NCBI RefSeq assembly: GCF_001545035.1
Contig: NZ_FCOJ02000072.1
Coordinates: 1-34,381 of the forward strand
Source of the DNA: Caballeronia glebae
Lineage (GTDB): Bacteria; Pseudomonadota; Gammaproteobacteria; Burkholderiales; Burkholderiaceae
Reading direction: 5' to 3'
Length of the DNA: 34,381 bases
The notes beneath the pieces are model-generated. The model was not told where the DNA came from and made no database searches. It saw only the letters and a list, made by a program, of their open reading frames with translations. The number at the start of each line of letters is the position of its first letter. Position 1 is the stretch's first letter. The translations under genes and the position numbers were made by a program. Below, piece by piece: positions 21,582-31,091 of this stretch.

Positions 21582-22823
21582 ATGACATCCGTTCCCTCTA
21601 CAGACAATTCCAACGTCGCGCCCACCCGCCACGCGCGGCAGGCGCTCATCGCGTCCGTTCTCGGCTACGCGATGGATGGCTTCGATCTGCTGATCCTCGG
21701 GTTCATGCTGCCCGCGATCGCCGCCGATCTGCATCTCACGCCCGCGCAATCCGGCGCGCTCGTCACCTGGACGCTCGCCGGCGCGGTCGCGGGCGGCGTC
21801 GTGTTCGGCATGCTGTCCGATTACTTCGGCCGCGTGCGCATGCTGACCTGGACGATTCTCCTGTTCGCCGTTTTCACCGGCCTGTGCGCGCTCGCGCAGG
21901 GCTATGGCGACCTGCTGATCTATCGCACCGTCGCCGGGATCGGGCTGGGCGGGGAGTTCGGCATCGGCATGGCGCTCGTCGCGGAGGCGTGGCCCGCGCG
22001 GTTGCGGGCGCGCGTGTCGTCGTATGTGGGGATCGGCTGGCAACTGGGCGTGCTCGCCGCCGCCCTCATCACGCCGATGCTTCTGCCCGTGATCGGCTGG
22101 CGCGGCATGTTCGCGGTCGGGCTGTTGCCGGCGGTGGCGTCGTTTTTCGTGCGGCGGCATGTGGAAGAGCCGGCGCTCTTCACCGAACGCCGCGCGGCCG
22201 CGAAAGCCGATGCCGCCCGCAAGCTGCCGCTCAAGCGTCTTTTCGACGATGCCCGCACCGCGCGCGCGAGCCTCGGCGTGATCATCCTGTGCTCGGTGCA
22301 GAACTTCGGCTACTACGGGTTGATGATCTGGCTGCCGAGCTACCTTTCGAAGACGTTCGGCTACTCGCTCACGAAATCGGGTCTCTGGACCGCTGCCACC
22401 GTGCTCGGGATGGCGTTCGGCATCTGGCTGTTCGGGCTCGCGGCGGACCGCTTCGGGCGCAAGCCGGCGTTTCTCGTCTATCAGATCGGCGCGGTCGCGA
22501 TGGTCTTCGTCTATTCCAATCTGACGAGCCCGTCGGCGCTTCTGATCGGCGGCGCGGTGATGGGCGTGTTCGTGAACGGCATGCTCGGCGGCTACGGCGC
22601 GCTGATTTCCGAGATCTACCCGACCGAAGCGCGCGCGACCGCGCAGAACGTGCTGTTCAACATCGGGCGCGCGGTGGGCGGTCTGGGGCCGGTCGCGGTC
22701 GGCGCGCTGGCGGCGCGTTACTCGTTCGCGGTCGCGCTCGGATTCCTCGCGTCGATTTATCTGCTCGATGTCGTCGCGACGCTCTTTCTCATCCCCGAGA
22801 AACGCGGCGCGGAGCTCGACTGA
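21582..22823 (+). CDS. MFS transporter, aromatic acid:H+ symporter-like (AAHS)
   Basis: A 413-residue inner-membrane transporter with about 12 hydrophobic segments, starting MTSVPSTDNSNVAPT. The first helix carries GYAMDGFDLLILGFMLPAI, whose DGFD motif is typical of aromatic acid and sialic/organic acid symporters. The loop-2 motif is LSDYFGRVRM and the loop-8 motif is LAADRFGRKPA, with GIGLGGEFGIGMALVAE and GALISEIYPTEARATAQN conserved. The substrate cannot be fixed from sequence. No strong ribosome binding site precedes the ATG, and the frame is open further upstream, so the start is moderately sure. pyrE is divergent, 235 bp away. Confidence 0.87.
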   Translation: MTSVPSTDNSNVAPTRHARQALIASVLGYAMDGFDLLILGFMLPAIAADLHLTPAQSGALVTWTLAGAVAGGVVFGMLSDYFGRVRMLTWTILLFAVFTGLCALAQGYGDLLIYRTVAGIGLGGEFGIGMALVAEAWPARLRARVSSYVGIGWQLGVLAAALITPMLLPVIGWRGMFAVGLLPAVASFFVRRHVEEPALFTERRAAAKADAARKLPLKRLFDDARTARASLGVIILCSVQNFGYYGLMIWLPSYLSKTFGYSLTKSGLWTAATVLGMAFGIWLFGLAADRFGRKPAFLVYQIGAVAMVFVYSNLTSPSALLIGGAVMGVFVNGMLGGYGALISEIYPTEARATAQNVLFNIGRAVGGLGPVAVGALAARYSFAVALGFLASIYLLDVVATLFLIPEKRGAELD

Positions 22824-23075
22824 ACGCGGAGTCATCGGACGAGATTGCGCTGAAACGTTGCATCGCGTCATTTCAAGTGCGCGGTGTACACTGAACGTCC
22901 CAAAAAACCAAAGGCTCCGTCCGCTCGCCTCATCCGTGCGAGCGGCACGCTGCGTCTATCCGACGTACCGAGCCGTGAAAACTGGTCCATCGATTCACAT
23001 TCCCGCATTCATTGCAGCACGGTCGACGGCGGTGTGAACCCTGTTCAAATAATTCCCAAACGTCTCAGGTCAATC

Positions 23076-25349
23076 ATGGACGAACAACTCAAGCAAAGCG
23101 CCCTCGCGTATCACCAGAATCCGCGCCCCGGCAAGATTTCGGTTACTCCGACCAAGCCGCTTTCCAACCAGCTCGACCTCTCGCTCGCGTATTCGCCGGG
23201 CGTTGCGGCCGCGTGCATGGCGATCTACGACGAGCCGCTCGACGCGCAGAAGTACACGTCGCGCGCGAACCTCGTCGGCGTCGTGACGAACGGCACGGCC
23301 GTGCTGGGCCTCGGCAACATCGGCCCGCTCGCGGCCAAGCCGGTGATGGAAGGCAAAGGGTGTCTCTTCAAGAAGTTCGCGGGCATCGATGTGTTCGACA
23401 TCGAGTTGGCCGAAACCGATCCGGACAAGCTCGTCGATGCAATCGCGATGCTCGAACCCACGCTCGGCGGCATCAACCTGGAAGACATCAAGGCGCCGGA
23501 ATGCTTCTATATCGAGAAGAAGCTGCGCGAGCGCATGAAGATTCCCGTTTTCCATGACGATCAGCACGGTACGGCGATCATCGCTTCGGCGGCGATTCTC
23601 AACGGCCTGAAAGTGGTCGGCAAGAAGCTGGACGAAATAAAGCTCGTGTGCTCCGGCGCGGGCGCGGCGGCGATCGCGTGTCTGGATCTGCTCGTGCACC
23701 TGGGTTTGAAGAAGTCGAACACGCTCGTAGTCGACTCGAAAGGCGTGATCTACGAAGGCCGCGGCAATCTCGATGCATCGAAGGAGCGTTATCAGGCGAG
23801 CACCGACGCGCGCACGCTCGCCGATGCGATGCACGGTTCCGACGTGTTCCTCGGCTGTTCGAGCGCGGGCGTGCTGAAGGCCGAAATGGTTCAGACGATG
23901 GGCGACAAGCCGCTGATTCTTGCGCTCGCGAATCCGGAGCCGGAAATCCGCCCGGAAGAAGCGAAGCGCGTGCGTCCGGACTGTATCGTCGCGACGGGCC
24001 GTTCGGACTATCCGAACCAAGTCAACAACGTGCTGTGCTTCCCGTTCATTTTTCGCGGCGCGCTGGACGTCGGCGCGACGACCATCACCGAAGAGATGAA
24101 GCTCGCGTGCGTGCGCGCGATCGCGGAACTCGCCGAGGAAACCGATCAGGGCGATGAAGTCGCGAAGGCGTACGAAGGCCATTCGCTCGAATTCGGTCCG
24201 GAGTATCTGATTCCGAAGCCGTTCGATCCGCGTCTGATCATCAAGATCGCGCCGGCCGTCGCTCAAGCCGCGATGGACTCGGGTGTCGCGACCCGTCCGA
24301 TCAAGGACATGGACGCGTATCGCGAGACGCTCGGCGCGACGGTGTATCGCACGGGCATGGTGATGCGCCCGGTGTTCGCGGCGGCGAAGGCAGCGCCCGC
24401 GCGCATCGCGTTCGCGGAAGGCGAGGACGAGCGCGTGCTGCGCGCCGCGCAGTTCGTGCTGCTGGAGAAGATCGCGAAGCCGATCATCATCGGGCGGCCG
24501 GCTGTCGTCGAGATGCGTCTCAAGAAAATGGGTTCGAAGCTGAAGCCGGGCGTCGATTTCGAGATCGTGAATCCGGAAGACGATCCGCGTTATCAGAAGA
24601 GCTGGCAGGCGTATCACGAGATCGCCGCGCGTCAGGGCGTGACGCCCGAAAGCGCGAAGGCCGCGCTGCGCAAGTTCAACACGCTCATCGGCGCGATTCT
24701 GGTTCACACGGGCGATGCGGACGGCATGATCTGCGGTCTCATCGACACGTATCAGGATCATCTGAAGTTCATCGATCAGGTGCTCGGCAAGGCCGAAGGC
24801 GCGAACAACTTCGCGGCGATGAACCTGCTGATGTTGCAGGGGCGCAATCTGTTCATCAGCGACACGTACGTCAACGAGACGCCGACGGCCGAACAACTCG
24901 CCGACATGACGATTCTCGCGGCGCGCGAGATCGAGCGGTTCGGCGTTCAGCCGAAGGTCGCGCTGCTGTCGAATTCGAACTTCGGCAGCGTGCCGAGCGC
25001 ATCGGCCAATCGGATGGCGGAAGCGCGCAAACTGATCGCCCAGCGCGCGCCGGATCTCGAAATCGATGGTGAAATGCATGGCGACGCGGCTTTGTCGGAA
25101 GCGGTGCGCAAGTCGGCGTTCCCGGGCACGACGCTGCATGGCGAGGCGAATCTGCTGATCATGCCGAATGTGGAAGCGGCGAATATCACGTACAACCTGC
25201 TCAAGATGGTGAGCGGCGAGGGCGTGACGGTTGGGCCGTTCCTGCTCGGTGCTGCGAAACCCGTGCATATTCTGACGCCGGCGGCGACCGTGCGGCGGAT
25301 CATCAATATGACGGCGGTCGCGAGCGCGAATGCGCGTGTGGCGAAGTAA
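23076..25349 (+). CDS. maeB: NADP-dependent malic enzyme with C-terminal phosphotransacetylase-like domain
   Basis: A 757-residue MaeB-type enzyme converting malate to pyruvate, CO2 and NADPH. The malic enzyme part (1 to ~430) has Tyr39 in LAYSPGVA, Lys94 in MEGKGCLFKKF, metal-binding residues in LEDIKAPE (135-142) and HDDQHGTA (160-167), and an NADP-binding CSGAGAAAIACLDLL (192-206). The remaining ~320 residues (from about APARIAFAEGEDERVLRAAQ) form a phosphotransacetylase-like domain that in this family is regulatory, sensing acetyl-CoA, rather than catalytic. CAGGT lies about 8 bases before the ATG. An intrinsic terminator follows 21 bases after the stop. Confidence 0.95.
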   Translation: MDEQLKQSALAYHQNPRPGKISVTPTKPLSNQLDLSLAYSPGVAAACMAIYDEPLDAQKYTSRANLVGVVTNGTAVLGLGNIGPLAAKPVMEGKGCLFKKFAGIDVFDIELAETDPDKLVDAIAMLEPTLGGINLEDIKAPECFYIEKKLRERMKIPVFHDDQHGTAIIASAAILNGLKVVGKKLDEIKLVCSGAGAAAIACLDLLVHLGLKKSNTLVVDSKGVIYEGRGNLDASKERYQASTDARTLADAMHGSDVFLGCSSAGVLKAEMVQTMGDKPLILALANPEPEIRPEEAKRVRPDCIVATGRSDYPNQVNNVLCFPFIFRGALDVGATTITEEMKLACVRAIAELAEETDQGDEVAKAYEGHSLEFGPEYLIPKPFDPRLIIKIAPAVAQAAMDSGVATRPIKDMDAYRETLGATVYRTGMVMRPVFAAAKAAPARIAFAEGEDERVLRAAQFVLLEKIAKPIIIGRPAVVEMRLKKMGSKLKPGVDFEIVNPEDDPRYQKSWQAYHEIAARQGVTPESAKAALRKFNTLIGAILVHTGDADGMICGLIDTYQDHLKFIDQVLGKAEGANNFAAMNLLMLQGRNLFISDTYVNETPTAEQLADMTILAAREIERFGVQPKVALLSNSNFGSVPSASANRMAEARKLIAQRAPDLEIDGEMHGDAALSEAVRKSAFPGTTLHGEANLLIMPNVEAANITYNLLKMVSGEGVTVGPFLLGAAKPVHILTPAATVRRIINMTAVASANARVAK

Positions 25350-25370
25350 GGTTCATTGCTGAAGGCAGAG

Positions 25371-25401
25371 CGGCGATCCGGGGGACTGGATCGCCGTTTT
25401 T
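25371..25401 (+). terminator. maeB terminator
   Basis: A 9-bp stem CGGCGATCC (25371-25379) with GGATCGCCG (25388-25396), 8-base loop, then TTTTT at 25397-25401. The last base pairs of the stem abut the stop of the small gene on the other strand. Confidence 0.9.
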
Positions 25402-25588
25402 ATTTTGGCGCGGCTTCCTTGGGTTCGTCCGGCATGGCTTCGTGGAGATGACCGACTTCCTCGGCGTCGAAACTCACGCTGAGGCCACCGTCCGAAGCCG
25501 GGCAACGGGACAGCAACGCAAGCAGTTCTGCTTTCAACCCGTCACCGCGTCCGGCAACGAGCGAATGAAACGAGATTAGCGGCAGCAT
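25400..25588 (-). CDS. small protein of unknown function
   Basis: A 62-residue protein starting MLPLISFHSLVAGRGDGLKA at the ATG 25588, which has GGAGG six bases upstream; the open frame from 25621 lacks such a site. It has a predicted helix (GLKAELLALLSRCP), a short strand (GLSVSFDA), and an acidic tail (EEVGHLHEAMPDEPKEAAPK). No signal peptide or known domain. The clear ribosome binding site and sensible composition argue that it is real. Its stop lies inside the T-tract of the maeB terminator, whose inverted repeat could also end this transcript. Confidence 0.6.
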   Translation of the reverse strand: MLPLISFHSLVAGRGDGLKAELLALLSRCPASDGGLSVSFDAEEVGHLHEAMPDEPKEAAPK

Positions 25589-25701
25589 GGCGAGCCTCCG
25601 TCGGGCGATGAATGATTCCATCGGACGTTCAGGCTAACGTGATCGCCGAACCGGTACAGTCCGCTTCTTGCTGTTTCATCGTCACCGTGTGGCGCATGAA
25701 A

Positions 25702-25731
25702 AAAGGCGATCCGCCTTCGCGAATCGCCTTT
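25702..25731 (-). terminator. terminator of the indolepyruvate oxidoreductase gene
   Basis: Stem AAAGGCGAT (25702-25710) with ATCGCCTTT (25723-25731), 12-base loop. On the minus strand a run of six T follows. It lies 21 bases after the stop of the 25753-29325 gene. Confidence 0.88.
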
Positions 25732-25752
25732 CGAAGATCAAGCGTGGATGGT

Positions 25753-28700
25753 TTAAGCCACCTGGCGCTTTTCCCCGCCTTCGTTATTCCGCCACTGCGC
25801 GAGCAGCTTTTCCCACTTCACCTTCGCGGCCCTCACGTTGTTTTCCTTGATGTGCCCATAACCGCGCATCGAATCCGGAAGACTCGCCAGTTCGATCGCG
25901 AGCGGCAACTTCTGCGCCGTGAGCCCGCCGATCACTTCCCGCACCAGCGCCTCATACTCGTCGATCAACGCGCGCTCCATCTTCCGCTCTTCCGTGCGGC
26001 CGAACGGATCGAGCGCCGTTCCGCGCAGGAACTTGAAGCGAGCGAGAACGCGCATCGCCGACATCATCCACGGGCCGTATTGCTTCTTCACCAGACGCCC
26101 ATGCGCGTCTTTCTTCGAAAGCGAAGGCGGCGCGAGATGAACCTTGATCTTCCAGTCGCCTTCGAAGCTGTTCTTCACTTTGTCGAGGAAAACCGGATCG
26201 GCATATAAGCGCGCGACTTCGTACTCGTCCTTGTAGGCCATCAGCTTGTGAAGATTCTTCGCGACGGCTTCGGTGAGCGAATAATCACTGTTTCCAAGTT
26301 CAGCTTCCTTCGCGCGCACTTCCGCGACCAGCCGCCCATACCGCGCCGAGTAAGCCGTGTTCTGGTATCTCGCGAGATAGTCGAGCCGCTTGTCGATGAG
26401 CGAATCGAGCGCCTTCGGCGTATGCAGCGCGATGATCTTGCCCGGAGCCGCATCCGGGGCGCCGTGCGCCAGCCGCGTAACCGACGAGAGATCGTGCGCC
26501 GCGCGCCGTCCCCATTCGAACGCCGCGAGATTCTTCTCGACCTGTACCGCGTTCAACTCGATCGCGCGCACCAGCGATTCATGCTGCAGCGGCACCCAGC
26601 CCTTCTGCCACGCGAACCCGAGCACGAACGGATTCGTGTAGATCGCATCGCCCATCAGCGCGACGGCGAAGCGGTTCGCATCGACGAGCGCGACATGCTC
26701 GCCCGCCGCCGCGCGGATATCCGCCTCCGCGCTCGCGCCCGGAAAGCTCCAGTTCGGGTTCTTGATGAACTCGGCGGTCGGCGTCGGCGCGCTGTTCACG
26801 ACGACGCGCGTGTGATCCGGCTGCATCCGCGAGCCGCATTCGTTGCTCGCGGTGACGATCGCATCGCAGCCGATGACGAGATCCGCCTCGCCCATCGCGA
26901 TGCGCGTCGCGTGGATATCGGTCGGGCGGTTCGCGATCTGCACGTGGCTCATCACGGCGCCGCCCTTTTGCGCGAGACCGGTGACGTCGAGCACGGTGAC
27001 GCCTTTCTGCTCCAGATGCGCCGCCATGCCGAGCAGCGCGCCGATCGTCACGACGCCCGTTCCGCCGACGCCCGTCACCAGCACGCCATACGGCCGTCCG
27101 ATCTCCGGCAGTTCCGGCGCGGGCACGGGAGACATGGCGTCGTCGGAAACGCTCGTCGCCTTCGGTTTCTTCAACTGGCCGCCTTCTACCGTGACGAAGC
27201 TCGGGCAGAAGCCGTTCAGGCACGAGTAGTCCTTGTTGCAGGTCGACTGGTTGATCTGCCGTTTCGTGCCGTACTCGGTTTCCAGCGGCTCGACCGACAG
27301 GCAATTCGACTTCACCGAGCAATCGCCGCAACCTTCGCACACCGCCTCGTTGATGACGACGCGCTTCGCCGGATCGGGAAACGCGCCGCGCTTGCGACGC
27401 CGGCGCTTTTCGGTGGCGCAGGTCTGGTCGTAGATCAGGATCGACGTGCCCGGAATTTCGCGCAACTGACGCTGAATGTCGTCGAGTTCATCGCGATGAT
27501 GCACGTCGATGCCCGGCGCAAGTCCGACGCTCGGCGTGTATTTCTCCGGCTCATCCGTGACGATGACGATCTTCGCCGCGCCTTCCGCCGCGAGCTGATG
27601 CGTGATCTGCGGCACGGTCAGCACGCCGTCGACGGGCTGGCCGCCGGTCATCGCAACGGCATCGTTGTAAAGAATCTTGTAGGTGATGTTCACCTTCGCC
27701 GCGATCGCCGCGCGGATCGCGAGCAAGCCCGAGTGGAAGTACGTGCCGTCGCCGAGATTCGCGAACACGTGCTTGTCGTTCGAGAACGGCGCCTGGCCGA
27801 CCCACGCGACGCCTTCGCCGCCCATCTGGCTGAACGTGCTCGTGTTGCGGTCCATCCAGACCGTCATGTAGTGGCAGCCGATGCCCGCCATCGCGCGCGA
27901 GCCTTCCGGCACGTTCGTCGACGTGTTGTGCGGACAGCCCGAGCAGAACCACGGCTTGCGCTCCGCCTCGACGCGCGGCCGCGCGAGCGACTTCTCCTTC
28001 GCGTCGATTACGGCGAGACGCGCGGCGATGCGCGCGCGCACGTCGGCCGGCAGGTCGAACTTTTCGAGGCGCGTGGCGATGGCCTTCGCGATGATCGCCG
28101 GCGACAGCTCGTAGTGCGCGGGCAAGAGCCAGTTGCCCATCGGCACGGACCATTCGCCGCCCGCGCCGTCTTTCTCGTCGAACTTGCCGTAGACGCGCGG
28201 ACGTTGCGCATCCGGCCAGTTGTACAACTCTTCCTTGATCGCGTATTCGAGGATCTGACGCTTCTCTTCGACGACCAGAATCTCTTCCAGCCCGCGCGCG
28301 AATTCGTGCGCGCCTTGCGCTTCGAGCGGCCACACGCAGCCGACCTTGTAGAGACGGATGCCCATTTGCGAGCACGTCGCGTCGTCGAGGCCGAGATCGG
28401 TCAGCGCCTGACGCACGTCGAGGTACGCCTTGCCGCCGGTCATGATGCCGAAACGCGCGTGCGGCGAATCGATCTCCACGCGATCCAGCTTGTTCGCGCG
28501 CACGTAGGCGAGCGCGGCGTACCACTTGTAGTCGAGCAGACGCGCTTCCTGCACGAGCGGCGGGTCCGGCCAGCGGATGTTCAGGCCGCCCTCGGGCATC
28601 GCGAAATCGGTCGGAATCACGATTTTCGTGCGATGCGGATCGATATCCACCGAAGCCGACGACTCGACGACGTCGGTCACGCATTTCATCGCGACCCACA

Positions 28701-29325
28701 GGCCGGAGTAGCGCGACATCGCCCAGCCGTGCAGCCCGAAATCGAGATATTCCTGCACGTTCGACGGAAACAGCACCGGCAGGCCGCACGCCTTGAAGAC
28801 GTGCTCCGACTGATGCGCGAGCGTCGATGATTTCGCGGCGTGATCGTCGCCGGCGAGCACCAGAACGCCGCCGTGCGCAGCGGACCCGGCGGAGTTGCCG
28901 TGCTTGAAGACATCGCCCGAACGATCGACGCCCGGGCCTTTGCCGTACCACATCGAGAACACGCCGTCGTATTTGGCGCTCGGGTACAGGTTGACTTGCT
29001 GCGAGCCCCACACGGCTGTGGCGGCGAGATCTTCGTTCACGCCCGGCTGAAACACGACCTGATGCCCGGCGAGATGCTTCTTCGCCTTCCAGAGAGACTG
29101 GTCGAGACCACCGAGGGGAGAACCGCGATAACCGGAGATGAATCCGGCGGTGTTGAGACCGGCGGCCTTGTCGCGCTCTTGCTGGAGCATCGGCAGGCGC
29201 ACCAGAGCCTGGATGCCGCTCATGTAAGCGCGGCCGCGTTCGAGCGTGTATTTGTCGTCGAGCGTGACGGACTTCAACGCGGCTTCTAGAGAAGCTCTTT
29301 GTTCTGCGTCTAGCGGGGCGTTCAT
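25753..29325 (-). CDS. fused indolepyruvate:ferredoxin oxidoreductase
   Basis: A 1190-residue fused 2-oxoacid oxidoreductase. It oxidatively decarboxylates aryl pyruvates (indolepyruvate, phenylpyruvate, 4-hydroxyphenylpyruvate) to aryl-acetyl-CoA, using thiamine diphosphate and passing electrons to ferredoxin. Residues ~45-450 are the IorA-like N-terminal region (TAGFISGYRGSPLGGLDQ). WFCSGCPHN and GIGCHYM (about 475-510) and ANLGDGTYFHSG begin the thiamine diphosphate domain. The Fe-S region near 660-715 has CEGCGDCSVKSNC and STCNKDYSCLNGFC. From ~742 (VLVTGVGGTGVVTIGALLG) the IorB/gamma-like part follows, and the last ~190 residues are the C-terminal domain of these fusions. GGAGGAAG precedes the ATG. 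Confidence 0.93.
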   Translation of the reverse strand: MNAPLDAEQRASLEAALKSVTLDDKYTLERGRAYMSGIQALVRLPMLQQERDKAAGLNTAGFISGYRGSPLGGLDQSLWKAKKHLAGHQVVFQPGVNEDLAATAVWGSQQVNLYPSAKYDGVFSMWYGKGPGVDRSGDVFKHGNSAGSAAHGGVLVLAGDDHAAKSSTLAHQSEHVFKACGLPVLFPSNVQEYLDFGLHGWAMSRYSGLWVAMKCVTDVVESSASVDIDPHRTKIVIPTDFAMPEGGLNIRWPDPPLVQEARLLDYKWYAALAYVRANKLDRVEIDSPHARFGIMTGGKAYLDVRQALTDLGLDDATCSQMGIRLYKVGCVWPLEAQGAHEFARGLEEILVVEEKRQILEYAIKEELYNWPDAQRPRVYGKFDEKDGAGGEWSVPMGNWLLPAHYELSPAIIAKAIATRLEKFDLPADVRARIAARLAVIDAKEKSLARPRVEAERKPWFCSGCPHNTSTNVPEGSRAMAGIGCHYMTVWMDRNTSTFSQMGGEGVAWVGQAPFSNDKHVFANLGDGTYFHSGLLAIRAAIAAKVNITYKILYNDAVAMTGGQPVDGVLTVPQITHQLAAEGAAKIVIVTDEPEKYTPSVGLAPGIDVHHRDELDDIQRQLREIPGTSILIYDQTCATEKRRRRKRGAFPDPAKRVVINEAVCEGCGDCSVKSNCLSVEPLETEYGTKRQINQSTCNKDYSCLNGFCPSFVTVEGGQLKKPKATSVSDDAMSPVPAPELPEIGRPYGVLVTGVGGTGVVTIGALLGMAAHLEQKGVTVLDVTGLAQKGGAVMSHVQIANRPTDIHATRIAMGEADLVIGCDAIVTASNECGSRMQPDHTRVVVNSAPTPTAEFIKNPNWSFPGASAEADIRAAAGEHVALVDANRFAVALMGDAIYTNPFVLGFAWQKGWVPLQHESLVRAIELNAVQVEKNLAAFEWGRRAAHDLSSVTRLAHGAPDAAPGKIIALHTPKALDSLIDKRLDYLARYQNTAYSARYGRLVAEVRAKEAELGNSDYSLTEAVAKNLHKLMAYKDEYEVARLYADPVFLDKVKNSFEGDWKIKVHLAPPSLSKKDAHGRLVKKQYGPWMMSAMRVLARFKFLRGTALDPFGRTEERKMERALIDEYEALVREVIGGLTAQKLPLAIELASLPDSMRGYGHIKENNVRAAKVKWEKLLAQWRNNEGGEKRQVA

Positions 29326-29672
29326 TATGTGTCTTCCTCCACCCGAGGTTTGGGATCACCAAAGCATGTTTCGGGCCGTCGCGTCTTGTGAACGGTCGAG
29401 CCGGGATTCCAGTTTGCCGGTCTCAGGGTTTTGGAGACAGTGGGGCAAACCCGTTAAAAATTCCTCACTTAGCTTCGCTTTGCGTCAAATCCTTAGCGAA
29501 TTGACCGCCATCACGAAGGTTTTGTTACTGCATGTAAATCCGACCGATCTGCAGGAACCCTCGCGCTCAACGCTGTCTAAAATGGCGCTCTCGGAAATCC
29601 CGCGCCGCTTTTTTGGGCGCGTTTTTGACTTCCGGAAGTGAGTAGTACGCAAGCAGTTAGAAGGAGATAACG
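29326..29672. other. 347-bp intergenic region between divergent genes
   Basis: No gene is visible. It contains a two-part hairpin at 29412-29450 (GTTTGCC with GGCAAAC outside, GTCTC with GAGAC inside) about 90 bp before the oxidoreductase ATG, an AT-rich stretch after it, a GC stem followed by five T at 29601-29626 reading towards the small exported gene, and a perfect 12-bp palindrome ACTTCCGGAAGT at 29628-29639. These look regulatory. Base pairing is seen; function is inferred. Confidence 0.5.
29601..29626 (+). terminator. terminator-like hairpin in the leader of the 29673 gene
   Basis: CGCGCC (29601-29606) pairs with GGCGCG (29616-29621), 9-base loop, then TTTTT. It precedes the start of the small exported-protein gene by 46 bases, with no gene ending upstream on this strand, so it may be an attenuator or the end of an unseen short transcript. 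Confidence 0.4.
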
Positions 29673-29882
29673 ATGAAACAACGCCACATTCAAAATTTCT
29701 TGATGGTGTCGACAGCCTTTTTCGCCATCAGCGCGCCGGTGGGCGGCGCACGGGCGAATAATGCCTCGCCGTTCGGGGCGTCGTCGGTTGCACAGGTCGA
29801 GCAAGTGCGCGTTCAATCGGTTCAGGCTGGCGCTCAGAAGCGCCGTGAATCCGACAGCAGCGACGACGAGATGGCGGGCTGA
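29673..29882 (+). CDS. small exported protein, function unknown
   Basis: A 69-residue protein with a signal peptide (MKQRHIQNFLMVSTAFFAIS, cleavage after ARA near residue 28). The mature part is about 41 residues: Ser/Ala/Gln/Val-rich, then AQKRRESDSSDDEMAG with a basic patch followed by an acidic Ser-rich tail. AAGGAG lies seven bases before the ATG, and a strong terminator follows at 29929, so it is well supported as a single-gene transcript. I recognise no family. Confidence 0.68.
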   Translation: MKQRHIQNFLMVSTAFFAISAPVGGARANNASPFGASSVAQVEQVRVQSVQAGAQKRRESDSSDDEMAG

Positions 29883-29928
29883 CCCGCTCATTGCGCTCCG
29901 CGTGGACAAGCGGATCGCCGGAATGAAC

Positions 29929-29966
29929 AAAGGGACATCGACCTTCGCGGTCCATGTCCCTTTTTT
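29929..29966 (+). terminator. intrinsic terminator
   Basis: A 10-bp stem AAAGGGACAT (29929-29938) with ATGTCCCTTT (29954-29963), an inner GACC-TTCGC-GGTC stem, and a run of six T at 29961-29966. It ends the small exported gene and may also stop hpd transcripts coming from the other side. Confidence 0.9.
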
Positions 29967-29987
29967 AAGCGTGCTTGCTCTGACGAA

Positions 29988-31091
29988 TCAGCCCGCGGTT
30001 GTGTCCTTCAGCACGCCGCGGCGCATCTGGTCCAGTTCGATCGATTCGAACAGCGCCTTGAAGTTGCCTTCACCGAAGCCCTGATTGCCCTTGCGCTGGA
30101 TGATCTCGAAGAAGATCGGCCCGATCTGGTTCTCCGTGAAAATCTGCAACAGGACTTCATCCTTGGTGCCGTCGATCAGGATCTTGCGCTTCTTCAATTC
30201 CGCGACCGTTTCGCAATGACCCGGCACGCGACGGTCGACGAGTTCGTAATACGTCTCGATGGTGTCGAGCAGCGCGATGTTCGCGCCGCGCAGACCGTCG
30301 ACCGTCTTGTAGATGTCGCCCGTGCCGAGCGCGATGTGCTGAATGCCTTCGCCGTGGTAAGCGTCGAGATATTCCTGAATCTGGCCGGCGTTCTCCGAGC
30401 CTTCCTCGTTGATCGGAATGCGGATTTTGCCGCACGGCGAGGTCATCGCTTTCGACTTCACCGCCGTCACCTTTCCTTCGATGTCGAAGTAGCGCGCCTC
30501 GCGGAAGTTGAAGAGCCGCTCGTAGAACTCCGCCCATTCGACCATGCGGCCGCGGTGGACGTTGTGCGTGAGGTGATCGATATAGGTGAGGCCGTGGCCG
30601 GCCGGATTCTGCTGCGCGCCCGGAATCGGTACGAAGTCGACGTCGTAAATGCTGATATCGCCGATGCTGCCCGGTTGCGCGCCGTTCTTGCCGCGCCAGC
30701 GGTCGACGAAATAAATCAGGGAATCGCCGATGCCCTTGATCGCCGGAATGTTCAGCTCCATCGGGCCGGTCTTGTTGTCGAAGCCCCAGGCGCCGAGGTC
30801 GAGCGCGCGCTTGTACGCTTTGGCGGCATCGGCGACGCGAAATGCGATCGCGCAAATCGACGGCCCGTGCTGACGCGCGAAGCGCTGCGCGAAGGAATCC
30901 GGCTCTGCGTTCACGATGAAGTTGATTTCGCCCTGCCGATACAGCGTCACATCTTTATGACGATGCTTCGCGATCGCGGTGAAGCCCATCTGTTCGAACA
31001 GTTTGCCGAGCGCGACTGGATCGGGCGCGGTGTACTCGATGAACTCGAAGCCGTCGGTGCCGACGGGATTTTCCCAGGTCGTTGCGGTCAT
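29988..31091 (-). CDS. hpd: 4-hydroxyphenylpyruvate dioxygenase
   Basis: A 367-residue non-haem iron enzyme that turns 4-hydroxyphenylpyruvate into homogentisate in tyrosine breakdown. It has the two-module vicinal-oxygen-chelate fold. The iron ligands are H173 (TYIDHLTHNV), H252 (GIQHIALGT) and E329 (IFFEIIQRKGNQGFGEGNF), and the C-terminal gate region FKALFESIELDQMRRGVL is intact. Length fits the family. AGGAG precedes the ATG at 31091. The Lrp-type regulator is divergent across 144 bp and likely controls it. No homogentisate dioxygenase or fumarylacetoacetase gene is in the window. Confidence 0.95.
   Translation of the reverse strand: MTATTWENPVGTDGFEFIEYTAPDPVALGKLFEQMGFTAIAKHRHKDVTLYRQGEINFIVNAEPDSFAQRFARQHGPSICAIAFRVADAAKAYKRALDLGAWGFDNKTGPMELNIPAIKGIGDSLIYFVDRWRGKNGAQPGSIGDISIYDVDFVPIPGAQQNPAGHGLTYIDHLTHNVHRGRMVEWAEFYERLFNFREARYFDIEGKVTAVKSKAMTSPCGKIRIPINEEGSENAGQIQEYLDAYHGEGIQHIALGTGDIYKTVDGLRGANIALLDTIETYYELVDRRVPGHCETVAELKKRKILIDGTKDEVLLQIFTENQIGPIFFEIIQRKGNQGFGEGNFKALFESIELDQMRRGVLKDTTAG

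Noticed and set aside
23070..25268. 732-codon open frame antisense to maeB
   Set aside because: Composition (very high Arg, Leu, His) and full overlap with a clearly identified gene mark it as a shadow.
26248..28830. 860-codon open frame on the plus strand, antisense to the indolepyruvate oxidoreductase gene
   Set aside because: Arg/His/Asp-rich translation with no domain pattern; a GC3-driven shadow of the real gene.
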